Both the position numbers and the translations under genes were made by a program. From positions 124,001 through 188,000 of the forward strand of contig WHVA01000094.1 in the NCBI GenBank assembly GCA_015179125.1: 64,000 nucleotides of DNA. The letters are read 5' to 3'. Shown here piece by piece: positions 1 to 11,699 of this stretch. The notes below the pieces were generated by a model. That model did no database searches. It worked only from the letters and a program-made list of their open reading frames with translations, and was not told the origin of the DNA. The stretch is from Gautieria morchelliformis. Taxonomy: Eukaryota > Basidiomycota > Agaricomycetes > Gomphales > Gomphaceae. Each line of letters opens with the position of its first letter. The stretch's first letter is position 1.

Positions 1-275
1 ATCTGAATAGTTAGTTCCTGGACCAGCTTCCTGAAAACATGCTTTTTAATTCCTAGTTGATCATGGATACAGTGCAGCTTCCCATGAAGTAGCTCTCAAA
101 CCCATAGTCAACCAGTCAGGATGGAGGTGTGGTAGAGCTCCTCACAATGATATTGGTTTGCATAGTATAACACTACCTCTCTGACAGTCTTGATCATTAG
201 CAAGGCCACCATCCGCCTTCTCCTCCTGTAGCGTATCCGAGCTTCTATCAGGGCTTGCTCACGATTGACAAGTCG
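1..275 (-). pseudogene. PIF/Harbinger transposase relic (N-terminal part)
   Basis: Read on the minus strand, this edge piece encodes a stretch ending YHTSILTG, followed by W-V, ELL-G, DQLG-KKHVF and KL-QEL. The same series, in the same order and spacing, is found near residues 45-90 of the intact Harbinger transposase at 44526-45770 (YHTSILTG, MWVQELLNG, DQLGMRKHVF, QLIRQL). An arginine-rich stretch precedes it in both. Two in-frame stops interrupt the conserved part, so this is a broken copy. It is a cousin of the intact element, not the same family, because many residues differ. The catalytic half, if present, lies left of the window. The retroelement that starts at 291 cuts it off on its upstream side. 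Confidence 0.7.
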
Positions 276-290
276 GCCTCGCGCCCACAC

Positions 291-512
291 TGTAAGGAAC
301 CGGCATAATTACCAGCGGAGACTCAATACGGCTGACCACTTACACATACCAAAAGGTAAGACACGGGCACCTAGGCCCGTGTCTTCTCATATAAGTAGCC
401 TACCAAATCAATACATATATGATAGAGAGAACTGACCCCGAACATACACTTGGTTACAACTGGTCATCCCGTCTGCTAAGTTATTTCGAAGTCCCCTCTA
501 ACCCATCTTACA
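291..512 (+). repeat. 5' LTR of Gypsy element 1
   Basis: It starts TGTAAGGAACC and ends CATCTTACA. It matches 8671-8893 along its whole length with about ten substitutions, mostly transitions, and one single-base indel. The internal region begins with a T run followed by gaccc. Confidence 0.95.
360..394 (+). promoter_or_regulatory. LTR hairpin followed by TATA-like box
   Basis: GACACGGGC (360-368) and GCCCGTGTC (375-383) form a perfect 9-bp stem with a 6-base loop. Directly downstream is ATATAAG (388-394), a TATA-like box. The same hairpin and box recur in the 3' LTR (8740-8763 onward). Its position inside the LTR fits a core promoter or RNA-structure element; the function is inferred. Confidence 0.5.
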
Positions 513-572
513 TTTTTTGACCCATCTTCACAAATCCAACATCTTCCAAAAACTCTCCGGCCTGATCAACCG

Positions 573-3097
573 GTGAGCATAACACACAACTTCCCACAAC
601 TAACCAGACCCACTATGTCGACTCGAACTGGCCGAACGTACCAACGGGCAACGCGCCCGCAGTGCGCTGCCAGTGTGGATGCGGTACGTACACTCGATAC
701 CACTCACGGTGAACGCCTGATGGTGTTCCATGAGGCACTGAGTAGACGACAGGGGGACGGACAGGGTACAACGCACCCGCCGTCCCAGGTGTCGCTACAA
801 GCGACCAGTCGCGAGGGATCTATGCCCTCAGCAGACACCCTCAACGAGGTTAGGGCGGAGGAGGTTCCACTTCCCCCCTCCCTCTCAGACGTGCTCTCGA
901 CTGCTGAGCACGTCGACGCTCCTTCGGGCCTTCATATGGCCGAGGTGGAAGCCGTGGATGCTCCTGGGAGCGCCGAGCGCAACCCAGTAGGAGCCGCACC
1001 CAGCAGTAAGGCTGGCATTGCCCCTCCCAATGATGGGGAGTATACCCCCATTAGGTGGGAGGACTTCGATGGCTCTGAACACCCGTACGGTCGCATGCCG
1101 ACTGGTTGGGGAGGAACTGAGCCTAATGACGACATGAGACAGCCAACGCGTGCTAGTCGTGAGATATACAAACAGGATGCAGAGACACATAGCTCTTATA
1201 TGGAATTCATGGCGAATATACTGCATGGCCTAGACAACGACGTACAGAATGAGCTATACGCTCGAGCGGAGAGATACAAGCACCTTAAACGCACATCGGA
1301 CATAGACTCCTGCACTACTCGTAGCGCAATCTCTCCCTACGCACACGCCCGGCCGCCCTACGCCGCGAGCACGCCGCCCGTAGCAGAATCCTCCTATACA
1401 AAAGACACACGTCAGAAAGGGAGCGGCGTTACCCCCTCTGAGACAATCGATGAACACACCGACGAGCACGAATCTGTAGAGAATCCTCAGATCTCACTGC
1501 AGTCAATCAAAAGTCTCACCTTGAGCGACACTAGCTCAACAGACGAAGCCACCGTGAACGGCGAAGTACCGTATAAGCGCACTAGATCATCCGAATTGCC
1601 GGACATCATAAGGCTGCGAGGCATAACGCCAGGAGGGAATGTTATGAAGCCCTGCATCCCGCGCGAGATGCATAAGGCGGCGGATCAGGCTCCTCCCATG
1701 AGCTACTTCGCAAAAAACATAGCGCCGGCTGGGCAGCCAGACCCAGACGGATCTGATTTGTCTGACTCAAGCTCGTCCAGGAGTAGCGCAAGAACGCTCC
1801 GCGCTGCTAACTGTCCTGAAAGGAAATATGACGACCGTGAGCAGCGGAGGTCCAAGAAGGACACGGTGACCAGGGTGAAGATTGATACACCCACCGCTTA
1901 TGATGGCACACTGGACTTTGATGCCTTCGAGCGTTGGTAATATGCCGTAAACGTTTGGTTTGAGATCACCGGTTTCCCTAAGAAACATCGCGTCAAACAG
2001 ATGCTCGCCTTCATGTCAGGAAAGGCGCAACAGTATTTTATGACATTTATTGTGCCTGATATTAAGCACTGGACCGTCGAATCCGTTGGACATGGCCTGT
2101 TCAACTACTGCTTTCCTCCGCCTTTAGAAGGCAGATGAGGACTCGTTTCAACGAACTCGTTCAAGGAAAGCGCACCGTAAGGGAATACCTCTGCCTGCTA
2201 TGATCAATGGTGGCATGGCTGCCTGACATCACCGAATTCCAGCTGATACAGCGGTTCTGGGATGGTGTACAGTCTTACTTATGGCTAGAATGGACTGAGA
2301 ATGGGTTTACCCCCGAGTTCTCCACGTTAGATGACCTAGAACTGTCAGCAGAGCGATATGAGAACGTGGAAACCTTACGACTGTATGAACTACATCGGGC
2401 CGGCAAGGACGTGCAAGCGTCCACAACGACGCATGCAGATCGAACGACAATGACAGGAAGGACGCGCTCGATTCAGAGGCTGAATAGAACTGCGAATAAG
2501 CTGCCACTCACCATATGGAGCAACCGCTGGCGTGGCCCTAAGCAGTCAGCAACCACTGACAGTACGCGTCCCACTTCTGCAATAACACAGCCAAATCCGC
2601 GTACCCCTCGCGCTACCATACAACGGCCTCAGATGACGCCAGAAAAACACGACGAACTACGTGCAAATAATCAATGTTTCATCCGTAAACAAAAGGGACA
2701 CTTATCTCGAGATTGTCCTCGCCGCTCTACAGTAAGGCCTCCTGGCATCCAGGCAGCAGTCGTAAACTTTGCTAAGCTGCAGGAAGCGTCAGATACGGCC
2801 CATAGCCAAATGGCGCTGCAACTGAACTACATGGAGCTGGACTCACCGATGAACAGTACAGCGGATACCGGTACTGCTGATAGTAGCGGTTTTCCGCCAG
2901 AGGTCACCCCTGAGAATGCAGGCGATGAGTCTGATAACGATTCTGAAGAAGAATTCTTACAATCGGCCCGCGTGAATGATTTCGCGCAATGCTTCTACGA
3001 CGACCTTTGCTTGGGTATTTCTAACGCCATGCCGCGTGATGGCATAGAGAACCCTGATGAACAAGACTGGCCAAAGAGTATAACACAATCCCGCTAA
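573..3097 (+). pseudogene. Gypsy element 1 gag region
   Basis: The first part (573-1940) is hydrophilic and low in complexity, rich in Ser, Thr, Asp, Glu and Pro. A capsid-like helical stretch follows, and then a CCHC-type knuckle of the form C-x2-K/Q-x3-GH-x4-C (about 2675-2715), in which the first cysteine positions are not perfect. An acidic tail closes the region. It is a decayed gag; no function is expected. Confidence 0.75.
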
Positions 3098-3519
3098 CCA
3101 ATGACATCGATGAAAAATCAGTACTCATCATCGATAGATTCTTGAGACGGACATACTGCGTTCAAATCAGCCACATATTCAAACCTGAATTCTACTATGT
3201 ACAGTGGATGCACCATCATAATCACACCACTCAACCAGACATGTTCCCCGATTCATCAGACATGCTCTGGTTGGAACGAGCTGACAACCATCGCAATAAA
3301 CCAGAAGAGATGGCCAGGAAAGCCTGGATGGGTCTCACCAACCCTGGCGAAGACCTAGCCGATGCGTCAGAAGAAAACACATGGGCAGAACGATGTGAGT
3401 CCCCAGGATACGACTCACCATCATCCCCTGACCATATATCCTGCGATGCGATAGGCACATCTGTAACAAAAAGGAAGTGAGCTCATCAGAAGCCAGAAAC
3501 TGAAGTCTACCCGGATAGT

Positions 3520-6500
3520 ATGCGCACCTTAGAGCGTAACGCATCGAAACCTAAAGATTTCCAGCGATTAGTCCCAAAATCCATTATAGTAGAATGCAAC
3601 TTATCTGGAAAGGCCGTCCGTGCGCTGCTCGACAGCGGATCCCTATCCGACTTCATCTCTACAACTGCCGTAGACCAACTCAGGCTGCCGGTGCAACACC
3701 TGGCAAAGCCGATCCCGTGCCAAATGGCCGCATCAGGATCTAAAACCATGATCACGAGCTGCGTAGAAACTGAATTCACGTACCAGAGTATTCACGAACG
3801 TCGTCGTTTCGACGTCATCAACCTAGAAAATCACGATGTCATTCTTGGTACCCCTTTCTTGTGGCAACACAAGATCCTCCTCGGATTTAATCCCTCCAAG
3901 GTAGTGATAGGTAGCGATGCGGTGGCTCCCATAAATGGTGCAGATGTCGCTAAAATCTCTTCGATGGCCGCAGAGTTCGTAGAAGATGAGCTAGAAAAGC
4001 TGCGCGAGCAGCTGAGGCAAGAAGCGGCTGATCTCTGCACCCCGCAGAAGACACGCCGCTCCCACCGCTACGAGCAATCAATCATAAGATTCATATAATA
4101 GATGAATCTAAAAATTACTCATACCGGCCATCCAAATGCCCTGAGGCCATGAAAGACCAATGGCGTGCAAAAAGAGACAAATATCTCAAAACCGGATGTT
4201 GGCAATACAGCGTTGGCCACAACGCTATACCTATGATGATGGTTAACAAAAAGCCCGCTGCCGATGGCACCCCATGCCTACGCACCGTCTTCGACGAGCG
4301 TGAACGCAACGCGAACACAAAGAAGATGGCGAGTCCTATCCCAGATCAGCAAAATATACTGATGAATGTAAGCTGACGACGTTACCGTTCACTCATCGAC
4401 TGCAGGGATGCGTTCGAATCTGTGCGCGTTGAACCCGATGACGTGTGGAAAACTCTGTTCAACACACCGGATGGAACGATGGTCAGCCTGGTGATGCAAC
4501 AGGGAGATTGCAACGCACCTACGACCTTCCAAACACTGATGACTCACATTTTCGCACCATACATCGGTGTATGCTTCGATGTCTACCTGGATGACATTGC
4601 GGTGTACTCAGACACAATTGAGGCACACATGGAACACTGCCACCTTGCAATGCGCCTACTGCGCGAAGCTAAAATCTATTTAGCCTGCGTGCACAAACTT
4701 CAGTTTTTCGCTAGACAATTGGACGTACTAGGGCACGTCATAGACGACAAGGGTATCGTCATGGATCCCCACAAAGTAGACCAACTTGCAAACTGGAAGA
4801 CACCCACAAATAAAGCGCTTCTAGCTCAATTCGTGGGCATCGCCGGTTATCTCTCAGATAACTGCCCTGGGCTACGACTCAGCAGCTCTGTGCTGAGTAC
4901 GCTCACCGGCGCAACTAGGGTTTGGAGGTGGGGCCCTACAGAACAACGAGCATTTGAGGAAATCAAATCCTCCATACAGAAGTACCAGGACTTACATCGA
5001 TTACCGATTGACTACAAGGCCAATCCCGTTGAGAACCCTGTGAGTCTGACTATAGATGCAAGTCAGACTGGGGGAGGAGGAATAGTGACACAAGGCAAAC
5101 CTCCGAACGTCAACATCATCGCGTTCTGGTCAGGGAAATTCAATTCAGCACAGCAAAACTACCCTGTGCACGAAAGGGAATTACTTGCCATGGTTGAATC
5201 CCTCAAGCGCTACAGATACCTATTGCTAGGCATCCGCTTCGATATCTACACAGATCACAAGCCGATTGAATTCCTCATTAAGCAGAAAAACCTGTCAGCA
5301 CGCCAACAACGATGGATATATCTGCTAAGTGACTTCACCTTTGAGATCAAATATATCCCGGCCCAACCAACATATTCGCAGATGCATTGTCACGAATCTA
5401 CAGCAACGAGAGCTTGGGAATTGTCAGGGCCGACTCAGAATATATCCACGAGAACGACGCACCTGACATCCCTACATCGCTGCAAAGCCTCTCTCGTCCT
5501 CTCCTCACGGGAGCCAGGCGAAGGGCGAGGTAGACCTGCAAATAGCAGCGTTGATTAGAGCAGAGCGCGCCAAGAACGGCCGCCGGTCTCTGACCGAGCT
5601 CCAGAGGAGCAGCCGGTAAGGGCAAGCACGCGCATAAGAACTGCCCGGCCACTCGCCCGGACGACCACTCTGCCAGAGGGGTCGCCGTCCTGCCTATCAG
5701 CGAAGAGGCCCGCGCGGCACTGCTGAAAGTACGACAACACAATAAGAAAAAAATCGAAGAAAATGACAAAGAAGTCACCTCAGCAAGCGCCCCGCGACAG
5801 GGCCCTGAGCCGCCCCACCAGTAATGACAGAGCGAGCCGCTCACACCAGGGTAGACAACCAAGACGCGACGAGTCCCCTAAGAGAGGAGTCCACGAACCC
5901 CTACCAGACTTGTTACCGATAGCAGGAGACAATGAACAATACGCACCGCCTCCCTTTTCCAGGTTGTATCGATGATGCACCCATCCCTGAAGTTCCCGGA
6001 CTGTCTGAGGAACCTATATAGTGAGGATAAATTCTTCAGTAAGATGCAGAAGGAGCCCGACGCGTACAACAACTTCTGTGTACGTGACGGCCTGTATTAC
6101 CTGACCGACACAGTTCGGAGCTCCTATGCATACCCGACGGACTGACCAATGGAGAATCTGTCAGGGAAGCCCTGATCTCCCACGCACACTCAATGTTAGC
6201 GCATCTGGGAGGGCGAAAGACTTTCCATTACCTCAGAAGCAACACATGGTGGCGGGCATGCACCAGACAGGACTACTGGCTGCCTGCCACACGTGTGCAA
6301 CGGGAAATCGCGCAACCAGAAACCGCTGGGGAAACTTAAGTCGCTCCCTGTCCCATTCCGCAGATGGCAGCAGGTCGGCGTCGATTTCGTCGGTCCTTTG
6401 CCTGGATCGTGCAACCGACTGGCGAGTTCGACATGATCTGCGTTGTAATAGATCACTTTCATCAATGGTACACTTGTTACCCTCGAAAAGCACTTACCTA

Positions 6501-7370
6501 ACACGAGATATCACCGAGATGATCTTCGACAGCATTTACAAGCTGCATGGAATACCTGAAATCATCGTCGTGACAAGACTCGCTGTTCACAAGCGGTTTT
6601 TGGGAACACCTACACCGCCTCACTAACAGCGAGCTCCGCATGTCTACTGCGTACCATCCACAGACAGACGGCGCCACCGAGCGAGCGAATCGCACGGTAA
6701 CACAAATGCTCCGTCTTGCCGTATCACCCGATCAAAAGGACTGGGTGCAAAAGCTGCCTATGATAGAATACGCGTTTAACAGCGCACGATCCAACATCAC
6801 TGGGTACTCACCTTTCTTCCTGAACTACGGAAGTGTCCCTGCACCTATGCTGTGGAACACAGCGCAAGACGCGATACCTGGCATACGACCTTCATTACAC
6901 GCCTCCGGGATGCTCTGATATCAGCACATGACCCAATACTAGTACAGCGAGTGAAACAGACTTACTACGCGAACAATCGCCGCAGCAAGGCCCCATTCGC
7001 CGTCGGCGACCTAGTGTATTTATCAACGGAAAACCTATCCCTACCTAAGGGGCGCGCACGCAAACTTATCCCAAGTATGTCGGACCATACCGCATCATGA
7101 AGGAAGTAACATCTAAAACAACATATCAGCTGGCTCTACCATCTGACTTACTCAGCCGTGGAATACACCCTGTATTCCACGCGAGCCTACTGCGCGTCAC
7201 TTGGCAAATGACGACCGACGTTTTCCGGCCAATCGATCGATCAAGTAACTAGCTTAGACAACGCACCAGCTGAATTCCTTGTAAAGCAATCCTGTCTCAC
7301 TTCGGACGGGCCGAGCAGCTTGGTTGAGATCAAATGGCATCTGGGGATCGGACCTGGTTACACTATGGCG
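3520..7370 (+). pseudogene. Gypsy element 1 pol region (PR, RT, RNase H, IN)
   Basis: Protease: the LLDSGSLSDFIS active-site stretch lies near 3630-3660. Reverse transcriptase: YLDDIAVYS lies near 4585-4611, with typical flanking blocks. RNase H: TIDASQTGGGG and FDIYTDHKP lie between 5040 and 5270. Integrase: the HPQTDGATERANRTV block lies near 6655-6700, followed by the basic C-terminal domain (KGRARKL, about 7048-7070). A weak chromodomain-like segment (EFLVKQ...VEIKWHLG) lies near 7270-7345. This content and order place it among chromodomain Ty3/Gypsy elements. The region is broken in several places and is a fossil. Confidence 0.88.
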
Positions 7371-8670
7371 CCGTGAAACATCTGTCGGCACTGACGCATA
7401 CCTGGAAAACAACGGTATTGATCAGATAGTCATATGATAAGTGGTTCAGAAAACCCACCCTCAGACGTGCAAATACAGGCCGATGTCCCCGAAACATTCG
7501 TTGCCTCTCCAACCGATTCAGTGGACCTACAAGCAAACATAATAGACACACACGGGGATTACATATAAACTCACCAAGGACGAGTTCTCCCCCCAACACG
7601 CACCCCCTCCAGAAGATGCATTCTGCTGAAGAGGCCTTCACGTTGGGAGTCTATTATCAATACCCTCTATAAACTTACCGAGAACGCAAACTACAGTGCC
7701 CCACACCCTGGTGACGCTCCCGATGGGTTTGAGGAATGGGCACGACTCATAAAAAACCCGGAATGCTGAGGAAGCTAGAGTTGCGTTCAGCGTCCTCCTG
7801 CCGAGATCTTGGACGCTCACCGCAACGTGCAGCTCCCAATGCTCACGTATCCCATCCTTACGCTGGCACACACGGCCCTACCCAGCTGGGAATCCCTACC
7901 CAGGGTATCCAGCGTATGCGCCGATTCCCGCGCCTACCACCGGCTTGATGTCAATGGACGATAACATGGCCTGATGCAGAAAATCCACGACTTTGATCGC
8001 GGAAACGGCCACGACGGTGCAAAGACCTATAGAGGAGGCCAAGGAGGTCGAGGAGGATGGCACGGCAGAAATAAGGGGTGGTACAAACGCACGTTTATAA
8101 AAACCACGCACCCTTCCCACCACAAATCCGCCCGCGACTATGACGAAAGTAGCTCGTCGTCCCGCGTCTCAACTCGCCTTTCCACCTAGCGAGAGTCATC
8201 GAATCACAGCGCGTGGCCTTGGAAGCCCTGCAGAACGAAATGACGGAGCACCTCGAGGACAGCACTCGCAAACCTGGAAAAGGCAAAGGCAAGGGTATGC
8301 CTCATCAGCCTCACACCAGTACCTGTTCAGCACTTACCAACCTCATATCTAAATTTGCAGCCGTGTTGCCAATGGCACCCGGGATCGAAACGGACTCCAA
8401 TATGGACGTAACTGGGACGCGTCTGAGTCGTTCCCAGACAGCTTGACGAATGACCTGACTGAGCTGCCGTTCGAAATCGAGAATTACTAGACGTAACGGC
8501 ACCAACGTGCCACGTACCCTTTTCTTCTTCCAATGTTTTTTCGTCAACCGACATAAAATTGTCTGACACATGAATGTACTTTACCAGCTTTTTTCAAAGC
8601 TACTGGGCTTCAAAAGGACCTTTGGGCCTTCAGCGTGTTTTGTCCGACTGCGTCGAACAGGGAGGGCGAG
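7371..8670 (+). other. Gypsy element 1 post-integrase region
   Basis: About 1.3 kb lies between the integrase tail and the 3' LTR, longer than Ty3/Gypsy elements usually have there. I recognise no domain. A Pro/Tyr/Ala-rich stretch (about 7825-7950) and a Gly/Arg-rich stretch (about 8020-8085) look like remains of a low-complexity protein. Gypsy element 2 also has extra material at this place, but I see no clear sequence match between the two. Confidence 0.45.
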
Positions 8671-8893
8671 TGTAAGGAACCGGCATAATTACCAGCGGAG
8701 ACCCAATACAGCCGACCACTTACGCATACCAAAAGGTAAGACACGGGCACCTAGGCCCGTGTCTTCTCAATATAAGTAGCCTACCGAAACAATACATGTA
8801 CGATAGAGAGAACTGACCCCGAACATACACTTGGTTACGACTGGTCATCCCGTCTGCTAAGTTATTTCGAAGTCCCCTCTAACCCATCTTACA
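8671..8893 (+). repeat. 3' LTR of Gypsy element 1
   Basis: This is the full-length partner of 291-512, with the same TG...CA ends, the same internal hairpin (8740-8763) and the same TATA-like box. It is preceded by a purine-rich stretch (ggagggcgag) that fits a polypurine tract. Confidence 0.95.
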
Positions 8894-8903
8894 CACCTTT
8901 ACA
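8893..8903 (+). repeat. Terminal remnant of the 5' LTR of Gypsy element 2
   Basis: ACACCTTTACA here equals the last 11 bases of the 3' LTR of element 2 (19062-19072). It is followed by CCTTTTTGAAC, which resembles the T-rich, GAC-ending start of the internal region of element 1. This suggests it marks the true 5' LTR/internal boundary of element 2. The rest of that LTR is absent. Confidence 0.55.
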
Positions 8904-9035
8904 CCTTTTTGAACTATCCTGCGGTTGATCGCCACGCAACCAACCAATAGTGGATTCGAAGCAATCTTGAAAAAGATCGCTGCGTCAATGACTAAACATC
9001 GTTGAGACCCTCCAGTAGACCTTCTACTGTCGGCT

Positions 9036-11350
9036 GTGAGCATGATGATCCCACGCAGCCGAAGATGGACACGAGTGACGAGCTCGAGGTCCACACCCCA
9101 GGCGCAGCCCAGCGACACGACGGCTGACGCTACCCTGGACCAAGAGTCCAGGACGATAGAAGATGGAGAGATCATAGATCTCACCACCCTCGTCCCCCCA
9201 GTAGAGGACGAGGAAAACCCCGACCACGTCTCATCGAGCGTGGCCGAGGAAGAGACGACGCCGGGCAACGAGCTGGTGCCGCCCCCCCATCCCTCTCTGC
9301 CCAAGTACAAAGGAAAGGGCAGAGAAGTCTCGCCGTCGTCAGACGGTAGAGCAACAACGTCGAGGCGGGCACAAAGCCACGACTCAAACCGATGCTCACG
9401 AAGTAGAGCGACGACGATCGTCCCTGAAGGAGGACGACGGCAAAAAAGACGAGCTCCAGACGATGGGCAGGACTCGGAATACTCGAGCTCTAGTCGCAAG
9501 AGCTCGAGGGCTCACGCCATTGACCACGAGACGGCAGAGGCCCTGAACAAACAGGTGCAGGCTGCGCTGCACCGAAGTATGCTGACGCGCCACAAGCACG
9601 ATCAGCTGGCATCGCAGCTTGACAACGCCGCCACTGCCCTAATGGCAATCGGCAAGGAACTCCACCAGGCAGAGGAGGTCAGGCTGCAAGACGCAGCCAC
9701 GCTGGAAGACGTCCAGAAAGCACTCCACCCACGAGGGGAACGCGACGCAACTCGTCCGAGCTCGCGACAGTCCGCAGCCAATGAACGCAGTCGCGACGTG
9801 GAAGACCCACGCCGAAAGGAGTGAGACAAGCAGCGAATGCTGCCGCCAGCCGTCCCGGTCGAACAGGATGTAAGGTTCGGGAACGAACCTCAAGAACAAC
9901 CGGCTGCCCCAACGGACAGCCGTAAAACGATCCAACAGATCGTTAGGGATCAGGTCGCTTCAGAGCCTGACTCTGAAACGACGACCGAGAGCTTAGAGCT
10001 CGAAGTCGCACACTGGCAGCATAAAGAAGCCGCAGCCGCGTGCCGCCACACACGGGCACTCGAGCTACTAGCGAAGAACGCTGAAGAGACAGTGGCCCAC
10101 AGCCACACCGCTCAGCTGCCCGACAAGCAGCTCACGCAAGCCGTACAGGACGCATGGCAAGCACGCGCAGCCTACAACAGCAGGCTACGAATCCGCAACG
10201 TGGGACTGACCGGGGACACCAGGCACAAAACGCCCCCGGAACCGAGAGCACAGAATGCTCCCGATCCCGAGCCCAATCCGGGCCCGGGGCCCGTCAGGGC
10301 ATATAACAGCCTGCCCTGCACGGCATCACAACCGCGCGAGCGATCCATGGCCCCAACGGAAGGCCAGGGAATCCCTGACCAGGCTGACGTCGTACCAATG
10401 GAGCTGTACGACGGGATCACACGGATGATCCACGTGGCGTTAGCAGACCCCGCGGACACAGACCCGGAGAAGTCTGTACTAGTGAAAGCCGGCTTAAAAT
10501 TGGCCCACCCCGAGCCATATGCAGGGGGATCAGACCTCGAAGAGTTTGAAATCTTCGTGGCAGCCATCCTACGATGGCTGAAAATGAATTGCCTCCTAGG
10601 ACCAACCAGCATCGACATGCAGGTCGGCTATGTGGGCACTCGCCTCAACGGCGAAGCCCAGGAGTGGTTCCTTCGAAACGTTGAACGCTTTGATCGCCAG
10701 GTCCGCAGCTGGACGCTGGAAACTGTGATGCAAGGCCTTCAAAAAAGGTTCCTGCACACACTGATGTACCATCACACATCGAATAAATTCGATGCGGTCA
10801 TGCAAGGCATGAAAACCATTCAGGAGATGCTGAACGAGCTCACGAAATACGTGGCACGTATGATACAGCCGCCAGACGAGTACACGTTCCGGAGACGGTT
10901 CGTATCGGCGCTGCGCAACGAGGTCCTCAAAAAGGGCTATAATGCCGAGAGCAGCTCAATAGAGCAACTCTTCGAGACGGCCCGGATGATCGAGGAGGCA
11001 TCCCGATACAACATGGGGATGCGCCGCGCAGAAAGCGCAGCAACAACGGCAAGCGCTGCCTGGCTCACAGGTAGCAAGCCGTTGACACAAACGGGCCTGA
11101 CCAGGCCCAGCCTGTTCGCAAGAAGCGGAACAGGACAACGGCTACTGCCCTCACGCCCAGCACAAGCTGGACGCCCGCCTGAAGCTAAACAGCCTCAAGC
11201 ATCAGGGTCGTCCCCACGACCTGCCCCACCAACGAAAACGTTGGGCCGGCCTAACGATAGGCCCAGCAGCAGCCAAAGCAACACCACGTGCTTTGAATGC
11301 GGCCAACCTGGCCACAAAAAGGCGGAGTGCCCCCGGCTTAGGTCCGGTAT
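9036..11350 (+). pseudogene. Gypsy element 2 gag region
   Basis: An acidic, Ser/Pro-rich N-terminal segment and a long helical segment come first. A capsid-like region follows (QVGYVGTRLNGEAQEWF near 10617-10670; the RRFVSALRNEV block near 10890-10930). A canonical CCHC zinc knuckle CFECGQPGHKKAEC lies near 11290-11331. This is the usual Ty3/Gypsy gag order. It is part of a fossil element. Confidence 0.85.
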
Positions 11351-11699
11351 AAGGACAGCAGCTGCGAGGCACAACGATGAGGCCGAGGATCTGGAGATGG
11401 ATCTCAGTCAAAATTCTCTTCAACAGATTGATGAAGAGGGGGAGGGTGATCTCCAACCCAACGACACTCCGGATAACAGAGACGCACCCACTGAAGAGTG
11501 GGACCCCGAGCCATCCCAATACTATGAATGGGACGAGGAGGTGGAAGACACCACCTACAGGTCCAGCGCGATCAGATTCGCGCTGGAGGACGAAACCGCC
11601 ACGAAGGTCATGGCGGCATGCACGTCGCTCACGCCAGACAAGGCGGCCGAGCCGGTGTATCACCACCGAAGCAAACACAGGACGTGGCCAATGCGCCCG

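Larger units (their letters stand above)
291..8893 (+). mobile_element. Ty3/Gypsy LTR retrotransposon 1, broken
   Basis: This element is bounded by two direct LTRs of about 222 bp (291-512 and 8671-8893), each TG...CA. Between them lie, in order, a gag region with a CCHC zinc knuckle, an aspartic protease, reverse transcriptase with RNase H, and integrase followed by a chromodomain-like tail. That order is Ty3/Gypsy. The LTRs differ at about ten sites and one indel (roughly 4-5 percent), so the insertion is not recent. The reading frames are decayed, with on the order of ten breaks, and the element is dead. The flanks cacac (286-290) and cacct (8894-8898) match only in part, so no clean target duplication is visible. 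The left flank is Harbinger relic; the right flank is the end of another element's LTR. Confidence 0.92.

Noticed and set aside
885-1226. 113-residue minus-strand frame across the Gypsy gag
   Set aside because: Shadow of the gag frame; no independent support.
7371-8670. Post-integrase region of Gypsy 1 as a homologue of the extra frames in Gypsy 2
   Set aside because: The position is the same, but I could not find shared residues beyond composition.
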